The notes beneath the pieces were generated by a model. It saw nothing but the letters and a program-made list of their open reading frames with translations. It had not been told where the DNA came from and did not search any database. A stretch of DNA of 64,000 nt, from contig NZ_JAQSEA010000029.1 of the NCBI RefSeq assembly GCF_029946185.1, positions 1 through 64,000 of the forward strand. Reading direction: 5' to 3'. Each line of letters starts with the position of its first letter. The stretch's first letter is position 1. Below are positions 1-9,676 of the stretch, one piece after another. Position numbers and translations under genes: made by a program. The stretch is from Prosthecobacter sp. (lineage in GTDB: Bacteria > Verrucomicrobiota > Verrucomicrobiia > Verrucomicrobiales > Verrucomicrobiaceae).

Positions 1-509
1 TCGATCAGGAGGGTACCTACACCCTGCCCGAAGCCCAGCTTGACCGCTTCCTGCTCAAAGTCCGCGTTACCTACCCGACCCCCGTCGAGGAACGCATGGT
101 GCTGGATGCAATGGCCACATCGGCACCGAAACTCGATGTGAGCCAGGTCACCGACGTCACGGCCATCAGTGCCAGCCGGGCAGTGGTGAACGAGTTGTTC
201 ATGGATGAAAAGATCCGTGATTACATCGTGGCCCTGATTCATGCGACCCGTCACCCTGAGGCACTGGCCCCGCACCTGAAGCTGCTGATCCGCTGTGGTG
301 CCTCGCCGCGCGGCACGATCAATCTGGCGCTGGCCGCCAAGGCGCTGGCCTTCCTCAACGGCCGCAACTACGTCATTCCGCAGGATATTAAAGACCTCGC
401 CCCAGACATCCTGCGCCACCGCATTTTGCTTTCTTATGAAGCCGAGGCGGAAGGGGTGACCACGGATGATGTGGTCAAGACACTCCTCGACAAGCTGCCT
501 GTTCCTTAA
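1..509 (+). CDS. MoxR-family AAA+ ATPase (3' part only)
   Basis: Only the C-terminal part is present; the reading frame is open from base 3 and the start lies upstream of the window. The first residues read QEGTYTLPEAQLDRFLLK, the pattern of MoxR ATPases just after Walker B, followed by the lid domain with a sensor-2-type GASPRG motif. MoxR ATPases act as chaperones for VWA-domain proteins, and here the gene is followed directly by a DUF58 gene and Bat-type VWA genes, the usual company of MoxR. The stop TAA lies 13 bases before the preferred GTG start of the next gene. Confidence 0.93.
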   Translation, partial: DQEGTYTLPEAQLDRFLLKVRVTYPTPVEERMVLDAMATSAPKLDVSQVTDVTAISASRAVVNELFMDEKIRDYIVALIHATRHPEALAPHLKLLIRCGASPRGTINLALAAKALAFLNGRNYVIPQDIKDLAPDILRHRILLSYEAEAEGVTTDDVVKTLLDKLPVP

Positions 510-522
510 CACTGCCCACACC

Positions 523-1443
523 GTGAACCGGGAAACTGAGCAGAACGACAACGACGCCAGACTCACGCGCATCCTGAAGCGCGTGAGGCGCATCGAGCTG
601 CTCACGCGAGGCATGGTAAAGGAGATGCTTGGCGGCCAGTACCACTCCCGCTTCAAGGGTCAGGGCATCGAGTTTGATGATTTTCGCGAGTACCAGCCGG
701 GTGACGATGTGCGCTTCATCGACTGGAACGTCACGGCGCGCATGAATGATCCATTTGTACGCAAGTACGTTGAGGAGCGCGAACTGACGGTGATGATCTG
801 CGTGGATGTCAGCGGGTCCGGTGATTACGGCAGCCAAGACGACACGAAACGAGAGCGTGCAGCGGAGATAGCGGCGGTGTTCGCTTTCAGCGCTGTGCAG
901 AACCAGGACAAGGTGGGGCTGATGCTCTTCTCCGACGGAATCGAACACTACCTGCCTGCACGCAAAGGAGCCCCTCATGCGCTGCGCATTCTGCGTGACA
1001 TTTTAAACAATGAACCCAAGCGGCACGGCACGGACCTCAAGCCAGCGCTTGATCTTGCGCTGGAACGCATCGCCCATCACGCGCTGGTGATCCTAATTTC
1101 GGATTTTATCACACCGGATCAAAGCTGGGAGAAAAGCCTGCGGGCTGTTGCGGCCAAACATGATGTGATAGCGGCGCAGATCCTGGACCCGCGTGAAATC
1201 ACACTGCCAGACGCAGGCCGCGTCTGTCTCGAAGACCCGGAGACCGGGGAGCAATTTCTCGTCAATACCTCGCACCCAGCCGTGCGCGAGCAGTATGAAC
1301 AACGCCTGATGGAACGACAGGATGCACTGGTGCATCTCCTACGCCGTTGTGGAGTGGAGCGCATCACCGTGCGAACAGATGAAGACTACGCACCTGCCCT
1401 GAAAGCGTATTTCCGTTCAAGGAAGAGGAGGAAGCGTGGATGA
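523..1443 (+). CDS. DUF58 domain protein (VWA-like), MoxR operon
   Basis: Contains the DUF58 signature: a stretch reading FREYQPGDDVRFIDWN, then ARMNDPFVRKYVEERE, then a VWA-like metal-site strand CVDVSGSGDYGS. Length is about 306 residues, normal for the family. An ATG at 466 would also give an open frame, but its first 15 codons lie inside moxR and look like out-of-frame MoxR sequence, so the GTG at 523 is preferred. DUF58 proteins are encoded next to MoxR and are presumed clients or partners of the ATPase. The stop overlaps the next start by ATGA, which suggests translational coupling. Confidence 0.88.
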   Translation: MNRETEQNDNDARLTRILKRVRRIELLTRGMVKEMLGGQYHSRFKGQGIEFDDFREYQPGDDVRFIDWNVTARMNDPFVRKYVEERELTVMICVDVSGSGDYGSQDDTKRERAAEIAAVFAFSAVQNQDKVGLMLFSDGIEHYLPARKGAPHALRILRDILNNEPKRHGTDLKPALDLALERIAHHALVILISDFITPDQSWEKSLRAVAAKHDVIAAQILDPREITLPDAGRVCLEDPETGEQFLVNTSHPAVREQYEQRLMERQDALVHLLRRCGVERITVRTDEDYAPALKAYFRSRKRRKRG

Positions 1444-2000
1444 AGCCCGCGCTGTTCGACATGCATATCCTGCTGGCGCAATTTCAGGGTCCGGGGCCGA
1501 TGCCGCATCCTGAACTGCCACCGCCAGACAGCGTACAACTGCCGCCCCCGTGGTGGATTCCTTGGGCGACGCTGGTGTTGCTGTGTCTCTTGATCTCCGT
1601 CATCGTCTGGCTGTTGGTCCGCCCTAAACAGGCGCCATCAACGCCGCTGCGGCAGCCGTGGGGTTCGGCCTTTCGTGCATTGAGTGATCTGCGCGCACGC
1701 ATTCAATCCATCCCGCCGCAGGAGATGAGTCATAAGATCTCACAGATCTTGCGGCGCTACCTGCAGGAACGCTACGCTGTGCCTGCCCCCTCCCGCACGA
1801 CACGCGAGATATTCGACGGCAAAATAGAACGGCAGCCCGGCATGAAGGTGCCGCGATCCCAAGGAATGTGGCGCGAACGCTTTGAGCCTGTGGCTCATCT
1901 ATGTGACGACATCTCGTTCATGCCAGCTCCGCGTACTGAGGAGGAATCGACCATGCTCATTGATCAGGCGATTGCACGCATGCAGGAGGAGAAACCATGA
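1440..2000 (+). CDS. DUF4381-like single-pass membrane protein
   Basis: A 186-residue protein with a proline-rich N-terminus (PHPELPPPD, then LPPPWWIPW) leading into one hydrophobic segment at about residues 42-61, then a positively charged cytoplasmic-type domain with an RRYLQERYAVPAPSRTTREIF stretch. This layout (P-rich WW motif, one membrane helix, helical tail) is that of DUF4381 proteins, which sit between the DUF58 and VWA genes of MoxR/Bat operons. It overlaps the DUF58 gene by four bases and the following batA gene by four bases. The biochemical role is not established. Confidence 0.75.
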   Translation: MKPALFDMHILLAQFQGPGPMPHPELPPPDSVQLPPPWWIPWATLVLLCLLISVIVWLLVRPKQAPSTPLRQPWGSAFRALSDLRARIQSIPPQEMSHKISQILRRYLQERYAVPAPSRTTREIFDGKIERQPGMKVPRSQGMWRERFEPVAHLCDDISFMPAPRTEEESTMLIDQAIARMQEEKP

Positions 2001-3025
2001 CGATTCCTGGCCTTCCTGCATTTCAAATTTTGCACCCGCTGTGGCTGGTGCTGCTGCCCTTCGTGCCGCTGATGGCGCTGCTGCGGGGTGCACGTGGCAA
2101 ACGGGCGGCGATCAAATTCCCCACCGCCTCCCTGCTGCGTGATCTCGGCAGACCGGCGCGCAACAGTCTCGGGGGCTTTGTCTTTGGACTCATCCTGATC
2201 GCTCTGACCTTCGGCATTCTGGCACTGTCCCGACCGCAGAAAATATTGTCGTACGAAGAGGAAAAATCCGAGGGCATCGCCATCATGCTGACGGTTGACG
2301 TCTCGCTGTCGATGCTGATCGAAGACTTCTACATCGGCGGGCAGCCCGTAAACCGCCTGACGGCGGCCAAGCGAGTGATGGCGGACTTCATCAAAGGTCG
2401 CCGCAGTGATAAAATCGGCATCGTGGCCTTTGCCGGTGAAACCTACCTGCCCTGCCCGCTCACGCTTGACCGCGACTGGCTGATCAACAATCTCGACCGT
2501 GTGCAGACGCAGCGTGTGGGTGACGGCACCGCCATCGGCTCCGGCATCGCGTCTGCCGCCAACCGCATGCGTCGTGAAAAATCGCCAAGCAAAGTCATCG
2601 TGCTGCTGACGGATGGTGCGAACAATTCCGGCCGCCTCAGCCCACAGGTTGCGGCGAAGCTGGCCGCCACGCTGGGCATCAAGATTTACACCATCGCCAT
2701 CGGCACGCCGGGCATGCACGTCATCCCTGATCCCAGACGCGGCACGTTCACGCCGGTGGGACAGCAGTTGTTTGACGAAGGCACGCTCAAAGAAGTCGCA
2801 GCCATCGGCAACGGCCAGTTCTACATGGCGCAAAACCTCAGTTCACTCAGCGATGTGTTCGGCACCATCGACAAACTCGAAAAAACCAAGATCGAGCACC
2901 ACAAGATCATCGAAACCGAAGAGCTTTTCCCCTGGCCGCTTGCCGTTTCCGCCATCGCGCTGTTTCTCGCACTGCTGCTGTCATTGACCGTTCTGCATTC
3001 GGCTCCTGAGCCTGTCGTCACCTGA
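1997..3025 (+). CDS. batA: BatA-type VWA-domain membrane protein
   Basis: A 342-residue protein with two N-terminal membrane helices (about residues 10-30 and 58-77), a von Willebrand A domain and a C-terminal helix (about 310-332). The metal site is intact: D-x-S-x-S at residues 101-105 (DVSLS), with LLTDGANNSG as the later aspartate loop. This is the architecture of BatA from Bacteroides aerotolerance operons. A good ribosome site (ggagga) lies just before the ATG. Expected to sit in the cytoplasmic membrane with the VWA domain in the periplasm and to work with BatB and MoxR; its molecular function is not settled. Confidence 0.88.
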   Translation: MTIPGLPAFQILHPLWLVLLPFVPLMALLRGARGKRAAIKFPTASLLRDLGRPARNSLGGFVFGLILIALTFGILALSRPQKILSYEEEKSEGIAIMLTVDVSLSMLIEDFYIGGQPVNRLTAAKRVMADFIKGRRSDKIGIVAFAGETYLPCPLTLDRDWLINNLDRVQTQRVGDGTAIGSGIASAANRMRREKSPSKVIVLLTDGANNSGRLSPQVAAKLAATLGIKIYTIAIGTPGMHVIPDPRRGTFTPVGQQLFDEGTLKEVAAIGNGQFYMAQNLSSLSDVFGTIDKLEKTKIEHHKIIETEELFPWPLAVSAIALFLALLLSLTVLHSAPEPVVT

Positions 3026-3030
3026 TTTTC

Positions 3031-5034
3031 ATGAGCTTTGCCCATCCACATCTGCTCTGGTTCCTGCTGATCATTCCCGCGCTGGTGGGAATGAAACTGC
3101 TGGTGGATGCACATGGCACCAAGGCAGAACGCCTGTTCACCGCGGCGCGTCTGCGGACGACTCTCATCATTGGCCGCTCTCGGTGGCGGTCATGGTTCGT
3201 GTACGCTTTGTATGTCATGGCCATGGCCTGTCTCCTCGTCGCTGTTGCCCAACCGCGCTGGGGCGAAGAAAAACTCGAGATTCCCGACAAGGGCCGCAAC
3301 ATCTTCATCGCCATCGATACCTCGCGTTCCATGCTTGCGCGAGACGTGCCACCGGACCGCCTCACGCGGGCAAGACTGGCTGCCCATGACCTCGTCATGG
3401 AACTCGCCGGAGAACGTGTCGGTCTGCTGGCCTTTGCCGGCCGCGCCTACCTTCAGGCACCGCTCACGACTGATCATGACGCCATCATCGAGTCATTGCT
3501 GGCCTTTGACCACACGATCATCGAGTGGGGGGGGAGCAATCTGGCCGACCTGCTGGATGTGACCCTGCGTGCGATTAAAAATCTACCCAAGAGCAATTAC
3601 GCGTTGGTTGTTTTCAGTGACGGTGGAGATGCGGACGCGAACCTCGCATCTTACATCCAACGCCTCACAGCGGCGGGTGTCGTTGTCGTCACGGTAGGTG
3701 TCGGCACTGCTGACGGCATGTTCATTCCAGATCCTGAAATAGAAGGTGATTACATCCGGGACGAGGCCGGCAATGTGGTGCTCTCAAAACTGCAAAGCGG
3801 CGTGCTACAGCAGCTGGCCAGCGCCACTGGCGGACGCTTTCTTAAACTTGATGCCCAGCCACTCAGCCGCCAGTCCATCCAGCCCGTGCTTGACCGGCTG
3901 ACCGAGCAGGAGTCCGCCAACCGGCAGACTTCGCGGCCGATTGAGCGCTTTGCCTGGCCACTGGGTCTGGGTATATTCCTTCTCATGCTTGCCTGGATCA
4001 TCAGCGCCCTGCCCCGCCCTGCCGCACGCCCGGTCATCCTGGTACTGGCGGTGGCCACCTTTGCGTCTGCACCTTCTGCGCAGGCCGCAGGTCCGTCAGA
4101 CTTTCTGGCATCCATGTTTCAATCCAGCGGGCCCACCCCGGAGGATGCGCTCAAAGCACTTGCGAGCGGGGATTTTAAAAAGGCCCGTGATCTCTACGGC
4201 AAGCTGCTGGAACGAGAGGATTTCGACGCGCATTCCCGCGATGAACTTCTCTACGGTCTCGCCACGGCAGAGCATGACCTCACCAACTACGATGGCAGCG
4301 TCAAGAACTTCAGCGAAGTGCTCCACACAGAGGACAAGTCACTGCGCACACGCGCTCATCGCGGCCTCGGTCAGACGCTCTATGATCAAGGGGTGCGCGG
4401 CCTGCAGGAGCAGCCAAAAATCACCCTTCAACGCTGGACCGATGCGCTGCGTCATCTTGATGCAGCACTGGAACTCGATCCTGAGAACAAGGAGCTACGC
4501 GAGAACCGAAATCACGTGGATAAAATGCTCGCCCAACTGCGCCAGATGATGAAGCAGTTGGAGGAAAAACAGGGCCAAAAAGGTGACAACGGCCAAAAAG
4601 GTCAGAAGGGGCAAAAAGGCGACAAGGGCGAAGGCCAGGAAGGTGAAGAAGGCGAGGAGGGGGACGCTGGCAAGCAAGGCAGCGACCCGGACGGCCAAGG
4701 AAAAGCCAAAGAGCCAAAAGAAGGCAAGGGCGAAAAGAAGGAGGATGATGACGGCATTGGCGGCAAGGATGCCAAAGAACTGCCCGAAGGACGGCTCCAA
4801 GCCGCTGGCAGTGAGCCCGGCGAAAAAGAAGGCCAGCAGGGCAAAGACGGCCAGAAGCCTGGTGGGGACGAGGATAAAAAAACGGCTAAAGCCATTCCCT
4901 CTGATCAACGCAATCCACGTACGGGTTATACCCCCGGCGAAGCAGAAGGCTATCTCCGTCAATACATGGATGAGATCACTACGCCGCCGACCAACCGCTA
5001 CCACACCCCGCCGCCTAACAAGAAGGACTGGTGA
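3031..5034 (+). CDS. batB: BatB-BatC fusion: VWA domain plus TPR repeats and collagen-like tail
   Basis: A 667-residue protein. Residues 8-24 and 56-73 are membrane helices; a VWA domain follows with metal site DTSRS at 96-100; two more hydrophobic segments lie at about 310-352; TPR-like helices cover roughly 360-505; the rest is very hydrophilic. The last part starts with Gly-x-y triplets (GQK, GDN, GQK, GQK, GDK), turning into acidic and lysine-rich sequence. In many genomes BatB (VWA) and BatC (TPR) are separate, so this is a fusion. It starts five bases after batA. The low-complexity tail is an unusual extension; the protein presumably anchors a periplasmic envelope-stress complex. Confidence 0.85.
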   Translation: MSFAHPHLLWFLLIIPALVGMKLLVDAHGTKAERLFTAARLRTTLIIGRSRWRSWFVYALYVMAMACLLVAVAQPRWGEEKLEIPDKGRNIFIAIDTSRSMLARDVPPDRLTRARLAAHDLVMELAGERVGLLAFAGRAYLQAPLTTDHDAIIESLLAFDHTIIEWGGSNLADLLDVTLRAIKNLPKSNYALVVFSDGGDADANLASYIQRLTAAGVVVVTVGVGTADGMFIPDPEIEGDYIRDEAGNVVLSKLQSGVLQQLASATGGRFLKLDAQPLSRQSIQPVLDRLTEQESANRQTSRPIERFAWPLGLGIFLLMLAWIISALPRPAARPVILVLAVATFASAPSAQAAGPSDFLASMFQSSGPTPEDALKALASGDFKKARDLYGKLLEREDFDAHSRDELLYGLATAEHDLTNYDGSVKNFSEVLHTEDKSLRTRAHRGLGQTLYDQGVRGLQEQPKITLQRWTDALRHLDAALELDPENKELRENRNHVDKMLAQLRQMMKQLEEKQGQKGDNGQKGQKGQKGDKGEGQEGEEGEEGDAGKQGSDPDGQGKAKEPKEGKGEKKEDDDGIGGKDAKELPEGRLQAAGSEPGEKEGQQGKDGQKPGGDEDKKTAKAIPSDQRNPRTGYTPGEAEGYLRQYMDEITTPPTNRYHTPPPNKKDW

Positions 5035-5090
5035 GCCGCATGCTCCGGCATTGACGAAGCCAGAAGGACTAACGCAATTCCCAAGTTCGA

Positions 5091-7688
5091 ATGATTCATA
5101 GCCTCCATCTCACCTCCACTCAGGCACGGCCAGCAGCCATTGCGGGTCTCTGGACTTTCAGTCCTCAGTCTGGCTTGCTGCAAGCGCTGCTGTTTCTGAC
5201 ATTTTTTCTAACCAGCGCCTCCGCAGCTACGATCCGTGCTTATCTCCAGCCTGACCACGCGCGGACCGGCCAGGAGGTCAGCTACGTCATCACAGTTCAG
5301 AACGGCACCATCCAAAGCGAGCCACAACTGCGACTGCCGGTGCAAGTCGGCATGAGTTCCGCGCTTTCCACCCGGCAGAGCATCGAGATTCGCGGTGCCC
5401 AGCAGGTGATCTCCACGCAGCTTTCCTGGGGTGTCACCAGCTCCGAACCCGGCGAGTTTGTCCTTCCACCGCAGGAGTTGCTGGTGAACGGTGAGGTTCT
5501 CAAAACCAATGAGGTCCGTCTCACCGTCAGTGAATCTGCAACCACCGTTCCCACGGCAGCCGAAGACGCCACCATACCGCTGTTTCAAATTGAAGTCGGC
5601 AAGACGGAGATCTACCAGGGCGAGGTGGTTCCCATCAGTGCCAGCCTGTATGTCCCCCGCCGCAGTGTGATGCTGCGCCGTGTCGGCCTGATCGAAGTGA
5701 ACAAGAGTGATTTTGCCATCGCCCGCTTTCCGCAGCAGGCCGAGCAAAACCCGCAGCGCATCAATGACGTTGACTACATTGTCTTCACCTATCGCAGCAC
5801 GCTCTCCGCACTCCACGCAGGCGATCTCAAGGTGGGGCCCGCCAATTGTGAGTTGTTGTTCGAGGTTTATGACGAAACCGCCCAGCGGCAGATGAGCCGA
5901 GGCCTGCCCTTTGGCATGATCATGGGCGACGTGGAGCCACGCAAGCATGTGGTCAAAAGCCAGGAAGTGAAGATCAAGGTGCTGCCGCTTCCCACCGAGG
6001 GCAAACCCGCCAACTTCAGCGGAGCCGTGGGTGATTTCAGCATCAGCGCCACTGCCACCCCCAATGAACTCAGCGTCGGCGATCCGCTGGCCGTGGACAT
6101 CACCATCGACGGTTCGGGCAATTTCGACGCGCTCAACCCACCCGGCCTCATGCCGCCTGAAGGTTGGAAGGCCTACCCCCCGCGACGCTACAATGTGGAC
6201 GGCCCGATTGATCCCAATCTCATGCCCACCCTGCAGCACCGCATCGGTTATTCGATGGTCTTTGTGCCGGAAAAAGTGCACACCGAACTGCCCCCGTTTG
6301 AGCTGAGCTACTTCAGCCCTGCACAGAAGAAATACGTCGCCGCACGCACGCCGCCGATAGCGCTGCGGATCAAGCCCGGTGCCGTGGTGGCCGCTGCCGT
6401 GGGTGCGGAAAGCAGTGGCGGAGTGGAGCCCCCCAAGCCGCCTCCCGTGCAGCAGCCCAAGCCTCAGGTCAGCGACATCCTCATGAAGATTCCGGCCAAG
6501 GCACAGTGGCTGAGCACGACCGCCGCCAACGCCCCGCTCACCACCAGCACACGTTTTTGGGCCATTCAGTCGATTCCAGCGGCCCTTGTGGTTCTGGCAG
6601 CTCTGTTCATGTGGCTTCGCCGCCGTCGCGCAGAAGCAACGAGCGGGGTGCGGGGTGAACTGCAGCAGTTGTGGCAGGGTCTGGAGGAGAGCCATCTCCC
6701 GGATCGTGATTTCCTCCAGCGCGCCGCCCACTTCATCCACCGCAGCCAGCCGGATGGAGTGCAGGACGAGGAACTGCAGCAGATCATCCGCCGCTATGAG
6801 ACCCAGAGTTTCACTGCCGCTCCTGCCTCCGGGCAAGAGCTTGGCGCAGGTGAGCGCAGCCGCATCCTGTCCACTTTGGCACCGCTGCTGAAGCGCACTG
6901 CCATTTTCATCGCCACGCTGACCCTGCTCTCACTCAATGCAGGTGCCGCCGATGCTTCCCCTGACGAACTTTATCAGCAGGCGCGCGAAGCTTTGGAAAA
7001 AGGCAAGTTCACCCAGGCGCAATACCTCGGCGAATCACTCACCAAGCAGCAGCCGCCCGCCTTGAGTTCTGCGGTTTTCACCCTCATTGCCAACGCCCGT
7101 TACCGGCAGGAGGACATGGGGCGTGCAGCCCTGTGGTACCAGCGTGCGCAGTTGCTGGATCCCTTGAACCCTGAAGTGAGGCAGAATCTGCGGCACCTGG
7201 ATGGAAAGCTGCGATTCTTCCGATTTGGAGAGGACTCGCCTCTGGCTGAGTGGAGCCTGCTGCTGAACAAAAACACCTGGGTCATCGCTGCATCCGTCGG
7301 GGTATGGCTTATTTTGCTGGCGCTGATGCGCTGGATTCTTGCCGACTCACAGAAAGGCAGCAGCGGAACCTATGCACTGATTTTCAGCATCCTTGGCCTG
7401 CTGATTTTCATTCCTTCAGCCACTTTTGCCGCCATCCGGCCCGTGCCAGGAGACCGGGTGAAGGATGTGATGGTCGTCACTGCACGTGAAGTCAGCGCCT
7501 ACAGCGCCGCCACAGTCACTTCCGGCAATGTCATCGCCCTCCCACCCGGCAGCCAGGTGCGGTTGCTCGAAAAACGCGGAGCTTGGAGCTATGTGGAAGT
7601 GCCCAGCGGCGACGAACACGTGCGCGGCTGGGTGGAATCCGCCACGTACACACCGTTGTGGCCGTGGGATATGGGGCTGGTGCCGTAA
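5091..7688 (+). CDS. batD: BatD-like protein fused to TPR and SH3 domains (BatD-BatE)
   Basis: An 865-residue protein. A hydrophobic export signal ends near residue 45; a long beta-rich BatD-type oxygen-tolerance region starts with IRAYLQPDHARTGQEVSYVI; a membrane helix lies near 488-510. A second hydrophobic segment near 602-618 is followed by TPR-like helices (about 624-705), two membrane helices (about 725-780) and a C-terminal bacterial SH3 domain from about 789. The second half matches BatE, which is normally separate. It closes the MoxR/Bat operon and converges on the ferritin gene with a four-base gap. The domain order is read directly; the envelope role is family knowledge. Confidence 0.82.
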   Translation: MIHSLHLTSTQARPAAIAGLWTFSPQSGLLQALLFLTFFLTSASAATIRAYLQPDHARTGQEVSYVITVQNGTIQSEPQLRLPVQVGMSSALSTRQSIEIRGAQQVISTQLSWGVTSSEPGEFVLPPQELLVNGEVLKTNEVRLTVSESATTVPTAAEDATIPLFQIEVGKTEIYQGEVVPISASLYVPRRSVMLRRVGLIEVNKSDFAIARFPQQAEQNPQRINDVDYIVFTYRSTLSALHAGDLKVGPANCELLFEVYDETAQRQMSRGLPFGMIMGDVEPRKHVVKSQEVKIKVLPLPTEGKPANFSGAVGDFSISATATPNELSVGDPLAVDITIDGSGNFDALNPPGLMPPEGWKAYPPRRYNVDGPIDPNLMPTLQHRIGYSMVFVPEKVHTELPPFELSYFSPAQKKYVAARTPPIALRIKPGAVVAAAVGAESSGGVEPPKPPPVQQPKPQVSDILMKIPAKAQWLSTTAANAPLTTSTRFWAIQSIPAALVVLAALFMWLRRRRAEATSGVRGELQQLWQGLEESHLPDRDFLQRAAHFIHRSQPDGVQDEELQQIIRRYETQSFTAAPASGQELGAGERSRILSTLAPLLKRTAIFIATLTLLSLNAGAADASPDELYQQAREALEKGKFTQAQYLGESLTKQQPPALSSAVFTLIANARYRQEDMGRAALWYQRAQLLDPLNPEVRQNLRHLDGKLRFFRFGEDSPLAEWSLLLNKNTWVIAASVGVWLILLALMRWILADSQKGSSGTYALIFSILGLLIFIPSATFAAIRPVPGDRVKDVMVVTAREVSAYSAATVTSGNVIALPPGSQVRLLEKRGAWSYVEVPSGDEHVRGWVESATYTPLWPWDMGLVP

Positions 7689-7692
7689 CTGA

Positions 7693-8229
7693 TCAGGCAC
7701 CGCCTGGGCCACCGGGCTTGCCACGCCCACCACCACCGCTTGGACGGCTGCCAGCTTCACGGTCAAGGACCAAGAGGCTGGCTGGATCTTCGCCGGCAAG
7801 TTTGAGGCGGTCGAGCATGTCGCGCACGGTTTTCTCCTCTTCCATCTGCTCATTGAGGAACCAGAGCAGCAGATTTTTCGAGGCATGGTCTTTCACCTGC
7901 TCCGCGACCTCATACAAATCATTGATCTGCTGGGTGACTTTTTCTTCCTGCATGAGGCTGTGCTGAAAAGCATCCATCGGCGATGCGTAATCCATTTTCG
8001 GCTGGGCGATCGGCTGCAATTCCACTGTGGCATCACGATCCACGAGGTATTGGTAGAACTTCAGCGCATGCATGGTCTCTTCGCGGCTCTGGGCAAACAT
8101 CCACTGCGCAAAACCGGCATACGGTGTGCGCTCAAACCACCCTGCCATGGCGAGGTACACATAGCTGGAGGACATTTCGTTGTTGATCTGCTCGTTGAGC
8201 AGATTGGTAAGTTTGGGATTGAGTGTCAT
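7693..8229 (-). CDS. ftnA: Ferritin with glycine-rich C-terminal tail
   Basis: A 178-residue non-heme ferritin. Ferroxidase residues sit one position later than in E. coli FtnA: E18, E51, H54, E95, Q128 and E131. Ferritins oxidise Fe(II) and store it as a mineral core in a 24-mer cytoplasmic cage. The last 20 or so residues (RPSGGGGRGKPGGPGGA) are a glycine-rich extension beyond the usual end of the fold and are unexpected. The gene is monocistronic and convergent with the Bat operon. No Fur-type site was identified upstream. Confidence 0.93.
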   Translation of the reverse strand: MTLNPKLTNLLNEQINNEMSSSYVYLAMAGWFERTPYAGFAQWMFAQSREETMHALKFYQYLVDRDATVELQPIAQPKMDYASPMDAFQHSLMQEEKVTQQINDLYEVAEQVKDHASKNLLLWFLNEQMEEEKTVRDMLDRLKLAGEDPASLLVLDREAGSRPSGGGGRGKPGGPGGA

Positions 8230-8388
8230 AATATGTATTCAGGGTTAAGGATTGTGGGTGGATTGAACCAGCAATGGAAACGCTACGCAAGGACGGGAGG
8301 TTGATTTTTTACGAGGCAAAACGTGATACTGAGACGCAAAGCCATCAGTTCAGACGATTCACTTTCTTTCGAGCCAGACCACGCCACG

Positions 8389-9675
8389 ATGATGCCTACC
8401 GCGATGCCCTCAGACACCGCAATCCCTCATCAGCATCATCCGCAGGTCGTGCGGCGAAATTTCATCTGCCACTGCCTGGAAGGCGGTTTGTACATGGGCG
8501 GGGTGGCGTTTCTCCAGCCGGAAACGGTGATGCCCAAAATGGTGGAGCAACTCGGCGGACGCTCGGCAATCATCGCGATCATGCCCGCCATTCTGCCGGC
8601 GGCGTTTGCGATGGCTGGACTGTTTGTGTCACCGCTGGTGGAACGCCTCACGAATTTCAAGCTGTGGGTGATGAGCTTTGGCCTGCTGCAACGGCTGCCT
8701 TATCTCATCACCGGCCTGGTGCTGTGGTTTTGGCAGGATGCCGGCCCGTGGCTGCTGCCGCTGGTGGTGCTGACGCCGGTGGTCTCCGGTCTCATTGGCG
8801 GCGTGGGAGCGGTGGCCTGGATGGAGATGGTCACGCGCATGGTGCCAGAGCGTGTCCGTGCCGCAGGCTGGGCAGCACGCTACATCACGCAGGCGTGCAT
8901 CGGCATGGTGGCCGGAGCGGTGATCCATCAGGTGCTGACCCATGCACCGGGACAACGCGGCTACGCGATGCTGCACCTGATCACCTTCGGCTTTTTACTT
9001 CTGTCCTGGCTGTCACAATCGTTCATGCGCGAGCTACCAGAGTCGCATCCATATCACCCTCCGCACTCCGGCAACTACTGGAGCTATCTGCGTAGTCTGC
9101 CAGGCCTGCTGGGTGAACAGCCGCAGTTGCTCAAGCTGATCGCCGCGCGTTTCACAGGCATGGGCTACTTGATGGTGGTTTCATTTCTCACCCTGCATGC
9201 GCTGCACACCACGGGCAGGCCAGCAGCGGATGTGGGCATCTTTGTCTCAATCCAATACATCAGCACCATTTTAGGCAGCATGCTTGCAGCCTGGATGGGC
9301 TACCACAAAGGCGGCAAGATGCTGTTGATCCTGTCACGGATCATCTGCATCACGCTGTGCGTCTGGGCCAGCCTGACTCACTCATTTGGCGGCTTCAGCG
9401 CGGCTTTCTTCATCCTCGGATTCGGACAGTTCCTGGATAAAGTCGGCGATCTGACGCTCGCTGCAGAACTTTGCCCACCGGAACGCCGCTCGACGCTGCA
9501 AGCCGTGCTCGGCTTTTGCAATGTGTGGGCGCTGATGCTCGCCACGAGTCTTGGCGGTGTGATTTACTCGCTCAGCGGTTCGTTTTACCTCGTCGCCTGC
9601 CTCGCGGCAGTGATGTCGGCCATTTCCATCCTGATTTTGCGTGGTATTCCAGAGCCCCGCGCACGTCAGGTCTAG
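8389..9675 (+). CDS. MFS transporter
   Basis: About 428 residues with roughly 12 hydrophobic segments and the two-half layout of the major facilitator superfamily. The conserved part starts near VVRRNFICHCLEGGLYMGG. A GTG at 8323 would add 22 poorly conserved residues; two ATG codons at 8389 and 8392 are more likely starts. The substrate cannot be read from the sequence. It is followed two bases after its stop by the end of the convergent clpS gene, with no visible terminator hairpin in between. Confidence 0.8.
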   Translation: MMPTAMPSDTAIPHQHHPQVVRRNFICHCLEGGLYMGGVAFLQPETVMPKMVEQLGGRSAIIAIMPAILPAAFAMAGLFVSPLVERLTNFKLWVMSFGLLQRLPYLITGLVLWFWQDAGPWLLPLVVLTPVVSGLIGGVGAVAWMEMVTRMVPERVRAAGWAARYITQACIGMVAGAVIHQVLTHAPGQRGYAMLHLITFGFLLLSWLSQSFMRELPESHPYHPPHSGNYWSYLRSLPGLLGEQPQLLKLIAARFTGMGYLMVVSFLTLHALHTTGRPAADVGIFVSIQYISTILGSMLAAWMGYHKGGKMLLILSRIICITLCVWASLTHSFGGFSAAFFILGFGQFLDKVGDLTLAAELCPPERRSTLQAVLGFCNVWALMLATSLGGVIYSLSGSFYLVACLAAVMSAISILILRGIPEPRARQV

Positions 9676-9676
9676 C

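Noticed and set aside
466-522. ATG at 466 as start of the DUF58 gene
   Set aside because: The first 15 codons lie within moxR in another frame and show no DUF58 similarity; the GTG at 523 lies just after the moxR stop.
1964-2833. Long minus-strand frame opposite batA
   Set aside because: Antisense shadow of a clear coding gene; His/Arg/Gln-rich composition and no recognisable domain.
5208-6836. 542-codon minus-strand frame opposite batD
   Set aside because: Mirror frame of high-GC coding DNA; no motif, while the plus strand encodes a full BatD protein.
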